Positions 1-12,773 of a stretch of DNA of 64,000 bases are shown here, in pieces (the stretch's first letter is position 1; each line of letters begins with the position of its first letter). The DNA comes from Akkermansiaceae bacterium (lineage in GTDB: Bacteria > Verrucomicrobiota > Verrucomicrobiia > Verrucomicrobiales > Akkermansiaceae), in contig JALOTY010000011.1 of assembly GCA_025457665.1 (NCBI GenBank), forward strand, positions 1-64,000, written 5' to 3'. Below the pieces are notes generated by a model. It was given only the letters and a program-made list of their open reading frames with translations, made no database searches and had not been told where the DNA came from. A program made the translations under genes and the position numbers.

Positions 1-3000
1 GCACCGAGATCGACGACCGAGAGCGTGAGGTTGTGGCGGAAGGGGCGCAGGCCGATGGGCGTGTTGCCATAGATGTCGCGCTTGCCGATTTCGACAAAGC
101 GGCCGTAAGGAGCGAGCGATTCGAGGCCTTTTTCGATGGCGAGACCGGCGAGCGAGTTGAGGACCACATCCACGCCACGGCCGCCGGTGACTTCGCGGAC
201 CTGCTCGGCAAAGGCGAGCGAGCGGGAATCGAAGACATGCTTCACGCCGAGGCCGTGGAGGAAATCGCGTTTCTCCTTGCTGCCAGCGGTGGCGATGACC
301 TCCGCACCCATGGCGTGAGCGACCTGGATGGCGGCGAGACCCACACCACCACTGCCGGCCTGGACAAGCACGGTTTCACCGGCACGGAGGCGGGCGATTT
401 CACAAAGCGAGTAAACCGCTGTCATGAAGGCCACCGGCAGGGTGGCGGCTTCCTCGAAAGTGATATCTTTCGGAATCGGCAGCAAAAGATCTGCGGCGGC
501 GGAGATATGGGAACCGAAACAGCCAACACCGAGTGTCATCACGCGATCCCCGACCTTCCAACCCTTCACGCCGGGGCCGATGCGTTCGATGACACCGGCG
601 CATTCATCGCCGATGAGCATGTCGAGCGCGTTGTCCGACGGGTAGATGCCGAGCGACTTCATCACGTCGCGGAAATTCAAGGCGGCGGCGCGCACTTCGA
701 TTTCCACCATGCCCTTGCCCGGCTTCGGACGCGGGGACTCGACGAAGGTCATCGAATCCAACATCCCGGGCACGAGGACATCGAGGCGGTGACCGGATTT
801 CTTCGATGGACCGCTGCGGACCAGCGGGACGTGGGTGAAACGCAGCGACAAGCGCTTCAGTTGGCGGTGGGCGACTTCATCATCGGTCGCCGACGATTGC
901 AGATCCGCCGCCAGCAACTCGGCTTCACCGGCGGGCATGGCGGGATCGAGATCGATGAGGCGGGTGCGGATGCGCGGGTTTTCACTGAGGAAACTGCGGC
1001 CAAGGCCGACGACGAGCATTTGTGCGGGATCGATCGCTTTTTCCCCCTCGCGAACGGGCTGGGCACCGCGGGTGAGGAAATAGAAGGCCTGCGGCAAGGC
1101 TTCGGCCGTGGGCGGCAGGGCGCGGCCGAGGGAGAGCAGCGGCGAGGTCGAGCGCGATTCGAAGTCGAGCAGGGCATCGGCCGAAAGCGGCGTGGCGGAA
1201 TCGAGCGACCAGCCGAAAACAAAGCGCGTGCGGTCGAGCGAGAAGCGTTGTTCGAGTTCATCGACCAGCTTCTTTGTCGCCCCGATGTGCCCGGGGACGA
1301 GCTGATAGGTATGGGCATCGAGGCGGCGGCTCGATTTCCCGCGGATGATGCGGACGACGCGGTCCTTCGGCCGTGAGGAGAGGATTTCGATCAATGGATC
1401 GAGCTGGCCACCGTGGTCGGCGAAAACGATCCACACCGTCGATGGCTGGTGGCGCAGGGCTGTTAGAGAAAGCTTGGCGACGGCGGCGCGGACGGTTTTT
1501 TGAGGTTCGCGGGCGGTGGTGATCACGCGGCCGCTATCGGATTTCGCATCGCTGGAGATTTCACCGAAGCCGGCGGCGGCGAGGCGGGCGTGGATGGCAT
1601 CGACGGATTCCGCCGTGGCGTCGAGCACGCCGTTGCGGCTGACGGGATCGAGGCCGAAGGTCAGGCGCATCCAGGCCGGGGCATCGACACGGTGTTCGAA
1701 GAGACACAGCGCGCGGGGTTTGAGGAAGCCGTGGAAATGTTTGGCATCGCCCACGGCCTCGATGGCGGCGGGGCCGAAGAGCAGGGCGAGATCGAAGGAC
1801 TCGCCGGGCTTCAAAGCGGCGGATTTTCCGCGCTGGGCGAGGGATCCTTGGCGGAACTCGATGAAATGGTGGTCGAAGAATTTCTGCTCGGCCATCGCGC
1901 CGCGTTTCTCATCGGCCTCAAGGTAGATGAGGCGGGTGCGGGCGGGATCGAAGGCATCTAACAGATCAGCAACCGCTCCTCCGGTGCCGGCACCGGCGAC
2001 GAGGACATCGATGCGGGCATTTTCCGGCAGGCTGGCAAGGATGGAAGTCAGCGCGGCGCGGAGTCGCTGGTGATCGGCGCGGAAGATCGCGGCGTCCTGG
2101 GCGAGGTGTTCCTCAAGGCCGTGGTTGGCGGCGGGGGTGAGGATTTCATCGAGCCCGGCACGACCTGCGGCGAGATCGGACAAGCGCTGTCCGACGCGGT
2201 CGAGGCAGATGGCTTCGGGGTAGGCTTCCGGATGGAGGGCGAGGAGTTTGGCGAAATCGGGCGCGCGGCGGCCGGGCTTGAGATCGGCGCGCAGGGTGTT
2301 GATGGCTTGACGGATGGGGGCTGCCTGGGATTTCGGAAGCTTCGCAGCGGCGAGGTAGGCGGACGCCGCGGCATTGAAATCGCGATGGATCGCGCGGACG
2401 CGGCGGCGGGCATCGGCATCCACCAACGGCCACTGCGGAGCGTGGAGTTCGCAGGCGACCTCGGCGTGGCCGGTGAGCGGGGCCTCGACCCAGCGGTTCT
2501 GATAGAGGCATTCGTCGCCGGAGGTGGCGCGGTATTCCTTGGTGCGGACCACGGCCTGGCTTTCCATGCCGGTGATGCGCATGATCAAGCGGCCCTGGCT
2601 GTCCTGGAGTTCGATGTCGCCACGGAACATCTTGCCGCCGCAGTGACTGAGGCGGATGTGGCAGTGGAAACGACTGCCCTCGGCCTTGCGGAAAAGGCGG
2701 AAGCTGCCGCAACGGACGGGCATGAAACCCATCTCGTGAATGATCGTGAAATCCGGCGGCACGGCGGACGTGAGCGCCTGGAAACACTGGTCGAGCAGGG
2801 CCGGGGAAATGTGATACGTCTCCTGTAGTACTTCCGAGCCGGGAGCCATCTCGATTTCCGCGAGGGCCTCCATGGGCCGGGTGTGGACGGCCTTGATCCC
2901 GCGGAAGGCACCGCTGTAACGGAGGCCGACGTAGTCGCAGGTGCGATAGAAAAGCTCGCCTTCGATGAGATGCTCGCAGCGTTTGATGATGGCGGCGGCA

Positions 3001-6000
3001 TCGAAGCCATGGTCCGGCGCAGCGAGCACATCCGGGCGGAGGCGGCCCTTGACGTTGATCGTCCAGTCGGTGTTGTCGCTGACATGTTCGCCGGTGCGGG
3101 TGGCGATTTCGAAGCCGGCATCGGCCGGGCGGTAGCGGAACTGGAGCGTGGTCGGGTCCGCACCTTCGGGGAGGAACATCGCCTTGGAGAAATCGACATC
3201 CTCGACGATGACTTTCTTGTCCGCGCCGTGGATGAGACGGGCGGCGGCGGTGGCGATTTCGAGATAGCCGGCGGCGGGGAAAACCGGGTGGTCCTGGATG
3301 ACGTGCTCGCGGATGAAGGGGAAGACATCGAGGTCGAGCCGGGTGGACCAGGTCGGTTGGGCCGAGGGCATGCGGCGGACGAGCAGCGGGTGGGCGGGGC
3401 CGCCGCTGCGCATTTCCTGGTGCATCACCGGTTCGTGCCAGTGCTTGGCGCGGTGGAAGGGCATCTCGGGCAGGTCCAGCGAGGCATCGGCGGCGGGGTA
3501 GAGCCGCGGCCAATCGACTTGATGGCCGAGCGTGTGCAGGCGGCCGAGGGCGCGGAGCATGGACAAGCGCTCGTCCTGCTTGCGTTCGAGCGAGTGGACC
3601 GTCTCGCCGTGGATTTGTTTCGCCGTGAGGCACTCGCCGACCGAGGGCGAGAGCACCGGATGCGGGGCGAGTTCGAGGAAGAGGCGGAAACCGGAATCGA
3701 TGAGCGCATCGATGGCCTGGGCGAAAAACACCGGTTCGCGGACGTTGCGCCACCAGTAGTTGGCATCGATGTCATCGTCGCGGGCGGGCGCGCCGGTGAC
3801 GGTGGAGAAGATGGTGAGTGTCGCCTTGCCGCGTTTCACCTTGCCGAGTTTATCTAACAACTCACGCTTCGCCGGTTCCATGTGATGACTATGGAAGGCG
3901 TAGTTGACCTTGAGGAAGCGGTGGAAAATGCCACGGGCGGCGAGGGCGGCGGCGACTTTTTCGAGCGGTTCGCCGTCGCCGGAAAGTGTCACGGATTTCG
4001 GGCCGTTGACGGCGCCAAGGTGGACTTTGCCGGCGTAGGGGGCGATTTCCGCAAGCGCTTCATCGGCCGTGAGTGCGGCGGCGAGCATCTTGCCACGTTC
4101 CGGGGTGGCATCCATGCAGGCCCCGCGCCAGAAGATCACGCGGCTGGCTTCATCGAGCGTGAGGATGCCCGCGGCGTAGGCGGCGGCGACTTCACCGACG
4201 CTGTGGCCGACCACGGCGGCGGGCTCGATGCCACGCGATTTCCACAGCTCGAACAAGCCGGCCTGGATGGCGAAAATGGCGGGCTGGGCGAAGGCGGTTT
4301 CATTGATCCGCGAATCCTTCTCCGATTTCCCGAGTTCTTCTAACAGCGACCAGCCGCCGAGCGGTTTCATGACCGCATCGCAACGTTCCAGCACGCTGCG
4401 GAAGACCGGCTCGTGCTCTAACAAATCGCGGCCCATGGCATACCACTGCGGGCCCTGGCCGGAGAAGACGAAGACCGGGCCGGGGTGGTGGAGATCCATC
4501 GGCTGGCCTTCCACGAGCCGGGGATCACTGCCACCGGCGGCGAGGACATCAAGGGCTTCCAACAACTCCTTCGCATCGCGCCCGCAGGCAACCGTGCGAT
4601 GCGAGAAGGGCAGGCGCTGGCTGGCAAGGGAAAGGCAGAGATCGGCGGCTTTCGCAGGCTCGGCGGCGAGCAGCGTGCGGGCTTGTTTCGCGAGGGCGGG
4701 CAGGGCTTCGGAGGCTCCGGACGAGAGCGGCAGGAGGAAACCCTGAAGGCCGGGAGCGCTGGCAGCGGGGCGGGCGATGCGGCGGAACGACGATTTCTCT
4801 TTCGGCACCGCCTGAAGGACGGCCTGGGCATTGGCCCCGCCGAAACCGAAGGAGTTCACGCCGACGTAAGGCAGGTCCTTGCCATCGGGCAGTTCCTCAT
4901 CCTCGGTGACGACGCGGATCTTCAGTTTCTCGAAATCGATGTTCGGGTTCGGTTTCTTGAAATGGAGGCTGGGCGGGACACGGCGGTGGTAGAGGCACAG
5001 GGCGGCCTTGATGATCCCGGCAGCTCCGGCCCCGGCTTCGAGGTGGCCGATATTTCCCTTCACCGAACCGATCGGGCAGACCCCCTTGCGGCCATCGCCG
5101 AGTGCCATGCCGAGGGCGTGGGCTTCGATGGGATCGCCGATGGGCGTGCCGGTGCCGTGGGCTTCCATGTAGGCGATTTTCGACCCCGGAATCCCGGCGC
5201 GGCGGAGAGCCTCGCGGGTGAGGAGTTCCTGGGAAACCGGGCTGGGGACGGTGATGCCATTGGTGCGGCCGTCCTGGTTCGAAGCGGTGGCGGCGATGGT
5301 GGCGTAGATCCGGTTGCCATCGGCAATCGCCTTGGCCAGCGGCTTGAGCAGGACCATGCCGGCTCCCTCGCCGCGGGCGAAACCATCGGCGCGGGAATCG
5401 AAGGGTTTGCAGCGTCCGGTGGGCGAGAGCATGCCCATCTTGCAGAAGGCGATGTAGGGCTCGGGGCCGAGGATCGCATTCACGCCGCCGGCGAGAGCCA
5501 TTTCACAATCCCCGCGCAGCAGGCTCTGGCAGGCCATGTGGACGGCGACGAGGGCGGAGGAACAGGCGGTATCGACCGCCACACTCGGGCCGCGGAGGTT
5601 GAAAATGTAGGAAACCCGGTTCGCCACGATGCTGTGGACCGAGCCGGTGGCCATGTAGATGTCCGTCTTCGAGCCGGAATCCAGCCCGGACTGCATGAGG
5701 TGGTAGTCGAAGGTGGAAACCCCGGTGAACACCCCAATGCTGCGGCCTTGGCGGGGATCGAAGCTTTCCCGTGAGTCCTCGATCGCCCGCCAGGACGTTT
5801 CGAGGATCATGCGTTGCTGGGGATCGATGAAATCCGCCTCGCGTGCGGAAATCCCGAAGAAGCCGGGGTCGAAGCCATCGAACTGATCGACCAGCGCGCC
5901 CCATTTCGAATACGAGTGGCCTTCCACACCCTGCTTCGGGTGATAGAAAGTTTTGAGGTTGAAGCGATCGTCGGAAAGCACCCGCACCGTGTCTTTCCGT

Positions 6001-6092
6001 TGGCAAAGGGTTTCCCAGTAGGCCTCGGGGGAATTCGAGTGGCCGGGAAAACGGCAGCCGATGCCGATGATGGCGATGGGGTCGGAAAGCAT
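1..6092 (-). CDS. Reducing type I polyketide synthase, partial (KS-AT-DH-MT-like-psiKR-ER; C-terminus off left edge)
   Basis: One open frame runs without a stop from the ATG at 6092 to the left edge (about 2030 residues). Visible order: ketosynthase with Cys177 in DTACSSA, His312 in HGTGT and His350 in GNIGHLEAG; acyltransferase with Ser631 in GHSVGE; dehydratase with His930 in an HxxxDxxxxP motif (Gly is usual where Asp stands) and Asp1101 in LLDQ; a methyltransferase-like region with GAGTGG near 1366 but poorly conserved later motifs; a structural ketoreductase-like stretch ending near GLGRSF/LIDLDP; then an enoylreductase with GSGGVG just inside the left edge. A catalytic ketoreductase and acyl carrier protein would be expected beyond the edge. 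This is the architecture of an iterative, highly reducing synthase making a saturated chain. It follows the glycosyltransferase gene by 117 bp on the same strand, so the product may be a glycosylated lipid or polyketide (inference). Confidence 0.93.
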   Translation of the reverse strand, partial: MLSDPIAIIGIGCRFPGHSNSPEAYWETLCQRKDTVRVLSDDRFNLKTFYHPKQGVEGHSYSKWGALVDQFDGFDPGFFGISAREADFIDPQQRMILETSWRAIEDSRESFDPRQGRSIGVFTGVSTFDYHLMQSGLDSGSKTDIYMATGSVHSIVANRVSYIFNLRGPSVAVDTACSSALVAVHMACQSLLRGDCEMALAGGVNAILGPEPYIAFCKMGMLSPTGRCKPFDSRADGFARGEGAGMVLLKPLAKAIADGNRIYATIAATASNQDGRTNGITVPSPVSQELLTREALRRAGIPGSKIAYMEAHGTGTPIGDPIEAHALGMALGDGRKGVCPIGSVKGNIGHLEAGAGAAGIIKAALCLYHRRVPPSLHFKKPNPNIDFEKLKIRVVTEDEELPDGKDLPYVGVNSFGFGGANAQAVLQAVPKEKSSFRRIARPAASAPGLQGFLLPLSSGASEALPALAKQARTLLAAEPAKAADLCLSLASQRLPFSHRTVACGRDAKELLEALDVLAAGGSDPRLVEGQPMDLHHPGPVFVFSGQGPQWYAMGRDLLEHEPVFRSVLERCDAVMKPLGGWSLLEELGKSEKDSRINETAFAQPAIFAIQAGLFELWKSRGIEPAAVVGHSVGEVAAAYAAGILTLDEASRVIFWRGACMDATPERGKMLAAALTADEALAEIAPYAGKVHLGAVNGPKSVTLSGDGEPLEKVAAALAARGIFHRFLKVNYAFHSHHMEPAKRELLDKLGKVKRGKATLTIFSTVTGAPARDDDIDANYWWRNVREPVFFAQAIDALIDSGFRLFLELAPHPVLSPSVGECLTAKQIHGETVHSLERKQDERLSMLRALGRLHTLGHQVDWPRLYPAADASLDLPEMPFHRAKHWHEPVMHQEMRSGGPAHPLLVRRMPSAQPTWSTRLDLDVFPFIREHVIQDHPVFPAAGYLEIATAAARLIHGADKKVIVEDVDFSKAMFLPEGADPTTLQFRYRPADAGFEIATRTGEHVSDNTDWTINVKGRLRPDVLAAPDHGFDAAAIIKRCEHLIEGELFYRTCDYVGLRYSGAFRGIKAVHTRPMEALAEIEMAPGSEVLQETYHISPALLDQCFQALTSAVPPDFTIIHEMGFMPVRCGSFRLFRKAEGSRFHCHIRLSHCGGKMFRGDIELQDSQGRLIMRITGMESQAVVRTKEYRATSGDECLYQNRWVEAPLTGHAEVACELHAPQWPLVDADARRRVRAIHRDFNAAASAYLAAAKLPKSQAAPIRQAINTLRADLKPGRRAPDFAKLLALHPEAYPEAICLDRVGQRLSDLAAGRAGLDEILTPAANHGLEEHLAQDAAIFRADHQRLRAALTSILASLPENARIDVLVAGAGTGGAVADLLDAFDPARTRLIYLEADEKRGAMAEQKFFDHHFIEFRQGSLAQRGKSAALKPGESFDLALLFGPAAIEAVGDAKHFHGFLKPRALCLFEHRVDAPAWMRLTFGLDPVSRNGVLDATAESVDAIHARLAAAGFGEISSDAKSDSGRVITTAREPQKTVRAAVAKLSLTALRHQPSTVWIVFADHGGQLDPLIEILSSRPKDRVVRIIRGKSSRRLDAHTYQLVPGHIGATKKLVDELEQRFSLDRTRFVFGWSLDSATPLSADALLDFESRSTSPLLSLGRALPPTAEALPQAFYFLTRGAQPVREGEKAIDPAQMLVVGLGRSFLSENPRIRTRLIDLDPAMPAGEAELLAADLQSSATDDEVAHRQLKRLSLRFTHVPLVRSGPSKKSGHRLDVLVPGMLDSMTFVESPRPKPGKGMVEIEVRAAALNFRDVMKSLGIYPSDNALDMLIGDECAGVIERIGPGVKGWKVGDRVMTLGVGCFGSHISAAADLLLPIPKDITFEEAATLPVAFMTAVYSLCEIARLRAGETVLVQAGSGGVGLAAIQVAHAMGAEVIATAGSKEKRDFLHGLGVKHVFDSRSLAFAEQVREVTGGRGVDVVLNSLAGLAIEKGLESLAPYGRFVEIGKRDIYGNTPIGLRPFRHNLTLSVVDLG
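3854..4423. repeat. Three YCTAACAR octamers in the polyketide synthase AT region
   Basis: CTAACA at 3854-3859, 4340-4345 and 4418-4423, each preceded by T and followed by A or G. Two more in the same gene are at 1461-1466 (as TGTTAG) and 1958-1963. See the finding on this motif. Confidence 0.4.
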
Positions 6093-6209
6093 GGACGAGA
6101 GGAGATCGGAAAGGGCTGGAAGCCACGCTGAATGGGCGGACGCCAAGGTCTCTACGGAGCAGCCCCCGTGCCTGCAAGCGGGAACCCGCCATCGTGGCGG
6201 TGCAGAAGG

Positions 6210-7451
6210 TCAGCGCGCCACGTTTTCCAGGGTCTCCACCGCCTGAGACACTGTCGCAGCGGGGTCGATGCGGGCTGACGCGGCTTGCGCGCCTTGTTTG
6301 TAGCGCGGGTCCCGGGCGACGTCACCCATGAGGCTTTTGAGACGGCGGGCATCGGCGGCGAAGGTCAGACACCAGCGCCCGGCATCGAGCTTTTCCACCC
6401 GGCTGCCATTGTCCGGGTGATCCATGACCTGGCCCATGATCAACTGCGGAACGGCAAGGCGGAGACAGGACGCCATCATCCCGATGCCGCCGCGATGGGC
6501 CACCGCAGCACAGTGCGGGAGGACTTTCCCCACCGGCTGGGGGCGGGTGACGCATATCGCCCCATCCACTTTGGCCGGACCATCGTGGGAAAAATCCAGC
6601 ACCAACACCCGCTCGCCATGGGCGCGGGCGGCAGCGATCATCCGGGGGACGAAGCCATCGTCCGCCCTTACGGCCGAGCCTGCGCTGATGGCCACCGGCG
6701 GGCTGCCGGAGGCGAGGAAGGCCTCCACACCGGGATCGACCTCACCGGTATCTGGCAGGAACATGAAGCCGCTGTGACGGGTGTTTTCCCGCCAGTAGGA
6801 TTCGCGGGGCATGAACCACTCGGGGAAAAGCAGCATGATGGCGCTGCTTTTCCGGACCTCATCGCGGATCCCGCGGCGGATCGGTGGCAGACCGACTTCT
6901 TTCCGCAGCCGGTTGAGTCCGGGGAGGATGTGGTAGAGCGTCGCCAGGTGTTCCGCGATCGGAGTCGTCCTGCGGGTGATCCACATCGGGGTCCTGTGCA
7001 TCAGGAAATTTGCCAGCCCACTGCTGGTCGTTGGCGGGTGCTCGATGGGGCACATTTCGATCGGCGTGATGACCACCGAAACCGAGCGCAAGCCGAGCTT
7101 TTCCGCCGCCGCCGTGGCACCGAGCGCGGCGCAGCGGTAAACGATCAGCGAATCCGCCCGCGCTACCCTGAGAATGCCATCGTAAATCGGCCGGAAATCG
7201 CCTACCGACTCGCGCAGGAGAAATGGGAGGTTTTTCAGTCGTGAAGCCAGCCGGGGGTCATTGAAAAGCGCGAGATAGCGCTCGCGATCCCCAGCCCCTT
7301 CGAAGGGGAATCCCCATTTCTCCACCGAGGCGCGGTGATACTCATTCGCCACGAACACACACTCATGCCCCTTTTCCCTCAGGCCCATGGCCATGACGAT
7401 CAAGGGCCCGAGATCACCGAAACTCCCGGAAGTGGCGAAAACAAAGTGCAT
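6210..7451 (-). CDS. GT1-family (UGT/MGT-like) glycosyltransferase
   Basis: 413 residues, the usual length for GT-B fold glycosyltransferases of family GT1. The N-terminus (FATSGSFGDLGPLI) is the glycine-rich acceptor-domain start seen in macrolide and sterol glycosyltransferases. The C-terminal donor site is clear at 319-324 (HRGGIG), followed by P-Q-L and a D-H-P-D-N segment matching the nucleotide-sugar signature. No signal peptide, so it acts in the cytoplasm. It sits 20 bp after the glutaredoxin-like gene and 117 bp before the polyketide synthase on the same strand, so a role in glycosylating the synthase product is likely but inferred. Donor sugar and acceptor cannot be read from the sequence. 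Confidence 0.9.
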   Translation of the reverse strand: MHFVFATSGSFGDLGPLIVMAMGLREKGHECVFVANEYHRASVEKWGFPFEGAGDRERYLALFNDPRLASRLKNLPFLLRESVGDFRPIYDGILRVARADSLIVYRCAALGATAAAEKLGLRSVSVVITPIEMCPIEHPPTTSSGLANFLMHRTPMWITRRTTPIAEHLATLYHILPGLNRLRKEVGLPPIRRGIRDEVRKSSAIMLLFPEWFMPRESYWRENTRHSGFMFLPDTGEVDPGVEAFLASGSPPVAISAGSAVRADDGFVPRMIAAARAHGERVLVLDFSHDGPAKVDGAICVTRPQPVGKVLPHCAAVAHRGGIGMMASCLRLAVPQLIMGQVMDHPDNGSRVEKLDAGRWCLTFAADARRLKSLMGDVARDPRYKQGAQAASARIDPAATVSQAVETLENVAR

Positions 7452-7471
7452 GCCGTCGGACGAGGCGGGCT

Positions 7472-7840
7472 TCAGTCGATGAACCGCACCTTCGCGCCGG
7501 GAATCTCGCCACGGGCCATGGCCTCGTGCTGCTCATCGGTGCAGGAGGAATTCGTCGGCGCGTCCGCCGCCGCATCGCTTTTCTGCAAGTAGCCATTCGC
7601 CACCAGCCAGGTTTCCAGCTCGTCACCGGAAATGTCGGCCAGCATCTTGCCATCGACCTCGACACAGGGGGAAAGCGGCTGACCGCTCTTTTGCTCCATT
7701 TCCCAGCGGAAAGCGGGGTTCTTGATGATGTCCTTCTCCTCGAACTCGAGGTCGTATTTCCTCATGATGGCCCGGACGCCCTCGCTCCAGCCGCAAAAGG
7801 TTTTCAGATAGGCAGTGATCTTCGGTTGGCTTGCGCTCAT
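7472..7840 (-). CDS. Glutaredoxin-like protein with C-terminal extension
   Basis: 122 residues from the ATG at 7840; an in-frame ATG at 7852 is the alternative. The thioredoxin-fold active site C-G-W-S is at 16-19 (one cysteine, monothiol type), and a later S-P-C segment provides the cis-proline. About 30 residues follow the fold and include a D-E-Q-H-E-A-M segment of unknown role. It would reduce disulfides or handle glutathione-like thiols in the cytoplasm. It is first in a minus-strand set with the glycosyltransferase and polyketide synthase, and divergent from the RibD-like gene. Family placement is firm; the link to the polyketide pathway is only positional. Confidence 0.82.
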   Translation of the reverse strand: MSASQPKITAYLKTFCGWSEGVRAIMRKYDLEFEEKDIIKNPAFRWEMEQKSGQPLSPCVEVDGKMLADISGDELETWLVANGYLQKSDAAADAPTNSSCTDEQHEAMARGEIPGAKVRFID

Positions 7841-7929
7841 GGGCCGGACCATAGCCAGCCACGCCCGCCCTGCAAGTCCCCCGACCACTCCTTGCCGAGT
7901 TCACCGGGAAACGCCATGCTCCGCGGCGG

Positions 7930-8547
7930 ATGGACCGACCTCACATCAGCCTGAATTTCGCCATTTCCGCCGATGGCCGCATCACCTCGATCGCCGGCAT
8001 CCGCTCCGGTTGGACGTCCCCGGCGGATCAGGCGCGCTTTGCCCGGCTGAGGGAAAATGCCGATGCCCTCATGGTCGGACGCGGCACCCTGGAGGCCGAC
8101 CGCATGACCTTGCGTGCTCCGGCCAACCCCTTGCGCTGCGTGGTTTCATCAGCCGGGCGTTTCGATCCCGCTCATCCCCTCTTTCACACCGAGGGAGGAC
8201 CCATCCACCTCCTCGGCACCACGGCGGCACCCATGGAAATCCCCGGCACCACCGGTCACCATGGCAGTCTCGCTGATTTTCTCCGCACCCTCCGGAAAAT
8301 GGGGGCGCGCTACCTCCACTGCGAGGGCGGCGGAACCCTCGTCCGGGCCCTGGCGGAAATGGACGCGATCGATGAAATCCACCTCACCTGGGCCGGTCAT
8401 CGGCTTTTCGGAGGTGCCACAGCCCCGGGGATCACGGGGGCACCCGGCGGGTTTTTTCCCGCATCGCAGGCCTACGAGCTGACCTGCTTCGAGCCGCTGG
8501 AGAAGGAAGGCGAATGCTTTCTCAGCTATCGCCGCCAAAGGACCTGA
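7930..8547 (+). CDS. RibD C-terminal domain / dihydrofolate reductase-like reductase
   Basis: 205 residues corresponding to the stand-alone RibD_C reductase domain. Typical features are N-x-A-x-S-x-D-G-R-I near the N-terminus, L-M-V-G-R-G-T-L-x-A-D in the first third, and the G-G-G-T-L pyridine nucleotide-binding segment near residue 138. RibD_C enzymes reduce the ribosyl chain of the riboflavin precursor with NADPH; lone copies are often reductases of unassigned substrate. No deaminase domain is fused here. Start is the ATG at 7930, 89 bp from the divergent glutaredoxin-like gene. It converges on a tiny lipoprotein gene. Confidence 0.85.
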   Translation: MDRPHISLNFAISADGRITSIAGIRSGWTSPADQARFARLRENADALMVGRGTLEADRMTLRAPANPLRCVVSSAGRFDPAHPLFHTEGGPIHLLGTTAAPMEIPGTTGHHGSLADFLRTLRKMGARYLHCEGGGTLVRALAEMDAIDEIHLTWAGHRLFGGATAPGITGAPGGFFPASQAYELTCFEPLEKEGECFLSYRRQRT

Positions 8548-8568
8548 AGCCCAAAAATGCCCGCGAAC

Positions 8569-8724
8569 TCAATGCGCGGCTTCGTCCTCACCTTCCGCGT
8601 GCGCCTCACCGTGACCGTGGTCACCATGCTGCTCGTGCAGGATTTTCGTTTCCTCCCAGGAGTGGCGCTCGCAGGAAGGGGCGGCGATCAGAATCGCGGC
8701 GGCAAGCAGGCGGAAGATATTCAT
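8569..8724 (-). CDS. Small His/acid-rich lipoprotein (51 residues)
   Basis: Short reading frame from the ATG at 8724 on the minus strand. It has a hydrophobic signal (residues 3-15) ending in a lipobox-like A-P-S-C, with Cys18 as lipidation site. The mature part opens with a S-W-E-E-T-K segment, then is nearly all His, Gly, Glu, Ala and Asp (H-G-D-H-G-H-G-E pattern). Such tails can bind metal ions, but no function is established. It converges with the RibD-like gene (21 bp between stops) and is divergent from nifJ. Unlike the long antisense frame around it, it has a coherent signal peptide and lipobox. Confidence 0.6.
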   Translation of the reverse strand: MNIFRLLAAAILIAAPSCERHSWEETKILHEQHGDHGHGEAHAEGEDEAAH

Positions 8725-8886
8725 CGCGGCCCCCTGTAAGCCCCCCGGACCGGGCCGACAAGCGGGAATCCCATCCACACCCCGCAATTCCCCCCGAGAG
8801 GCGATGTCGAAACGTAGCAAATCCCGCGTGACGAATCGGCATCGGCGCGAAGCCGCCCGGGGTGGTGATGGCCTTACCCTCGCAGA

Positions 8887-12465
<3,579 letters not shown>

Positions 12466-12484
12466 GCAGGGAGCACCCAGAAAT

Positions 12485-12660
12485 GGAGCCCCCGGCTCCG
12501 GACACCGGCAAAGAGGTTTCGCCGATTGGCGGAGCCGCGAATTCGCGGTGCCAAGCCCCGACCCGGGCGATCACGAGCCGGGCAGCGGCGGCCCCCATCC
12601 CCGGGGCGGCTGCTGATGCGCCGATCACCATGACGTCCACGCCCCCCCTGAAATTAGGGG
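12485..12660. repeat. Cluster of hairpins after nifJ (REP-like or terminator region)
   Basis: This non-coding stretch begins 20 bases after the nifJ stop. Visible inverted repeats: GGAGCC/GGCTCC (12485-12490 with 12494-12499, 3-base loop), CGCC/GGCG (12520-12523 with 12528-12531), a perfect 14-bp palindrome CCGCGAATTCGCGG (12535-12548), and CCCCT/AGGGG (12645-12649 with 12656-12660). None has a clear T-tract. The rest of the 308-bp gap between nifJ and the PEP-CTERM gene holds a TTGACA box and a LacI-like operator. Confidence 0.45.
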
Positions 12661-12694
12661 TTGACAGCATAAAGCCCCGATGCAAAAACGTTTT
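12661..12694 (+). promoter_or_regulatory. TTGACA box and LacI-type palindrome before the PEP-CTERM gene
   Basis: TTGACA lies at 12661-12666, but no good TATAAT follows at the usual 17-base spacing. The perfect palindrome AAAACGTTTT is at 12685-12694. A central CpG in an A/T-flanked palindrome is the known pattern of LacI/PurR/CcpA family operators, and related sites occur at 27127-27137 and 33866-33875. Confidence 0.4.
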
Positions 12695-12773
12695 ACCAAC
12701 TTGGTTGTGCGACCACGGTGGTGTCCTCCACGGGCGTGATCCCGCCTGAAAATCCAATTCGATCAATGAAACC

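Noticed and set aside
33..5774. Several long plus-strand frames across 1-5774
   Set aside because: They are antisense to the polyketide synthase, whose minus-strand frame carries all catalytic motifs without a stop.
12661..12700. A complete sigma-70-type promoter at TTGACA
   Set aside because: Only the -35-like box is convincing; no acceptable -10 lies at 16-18 bases.
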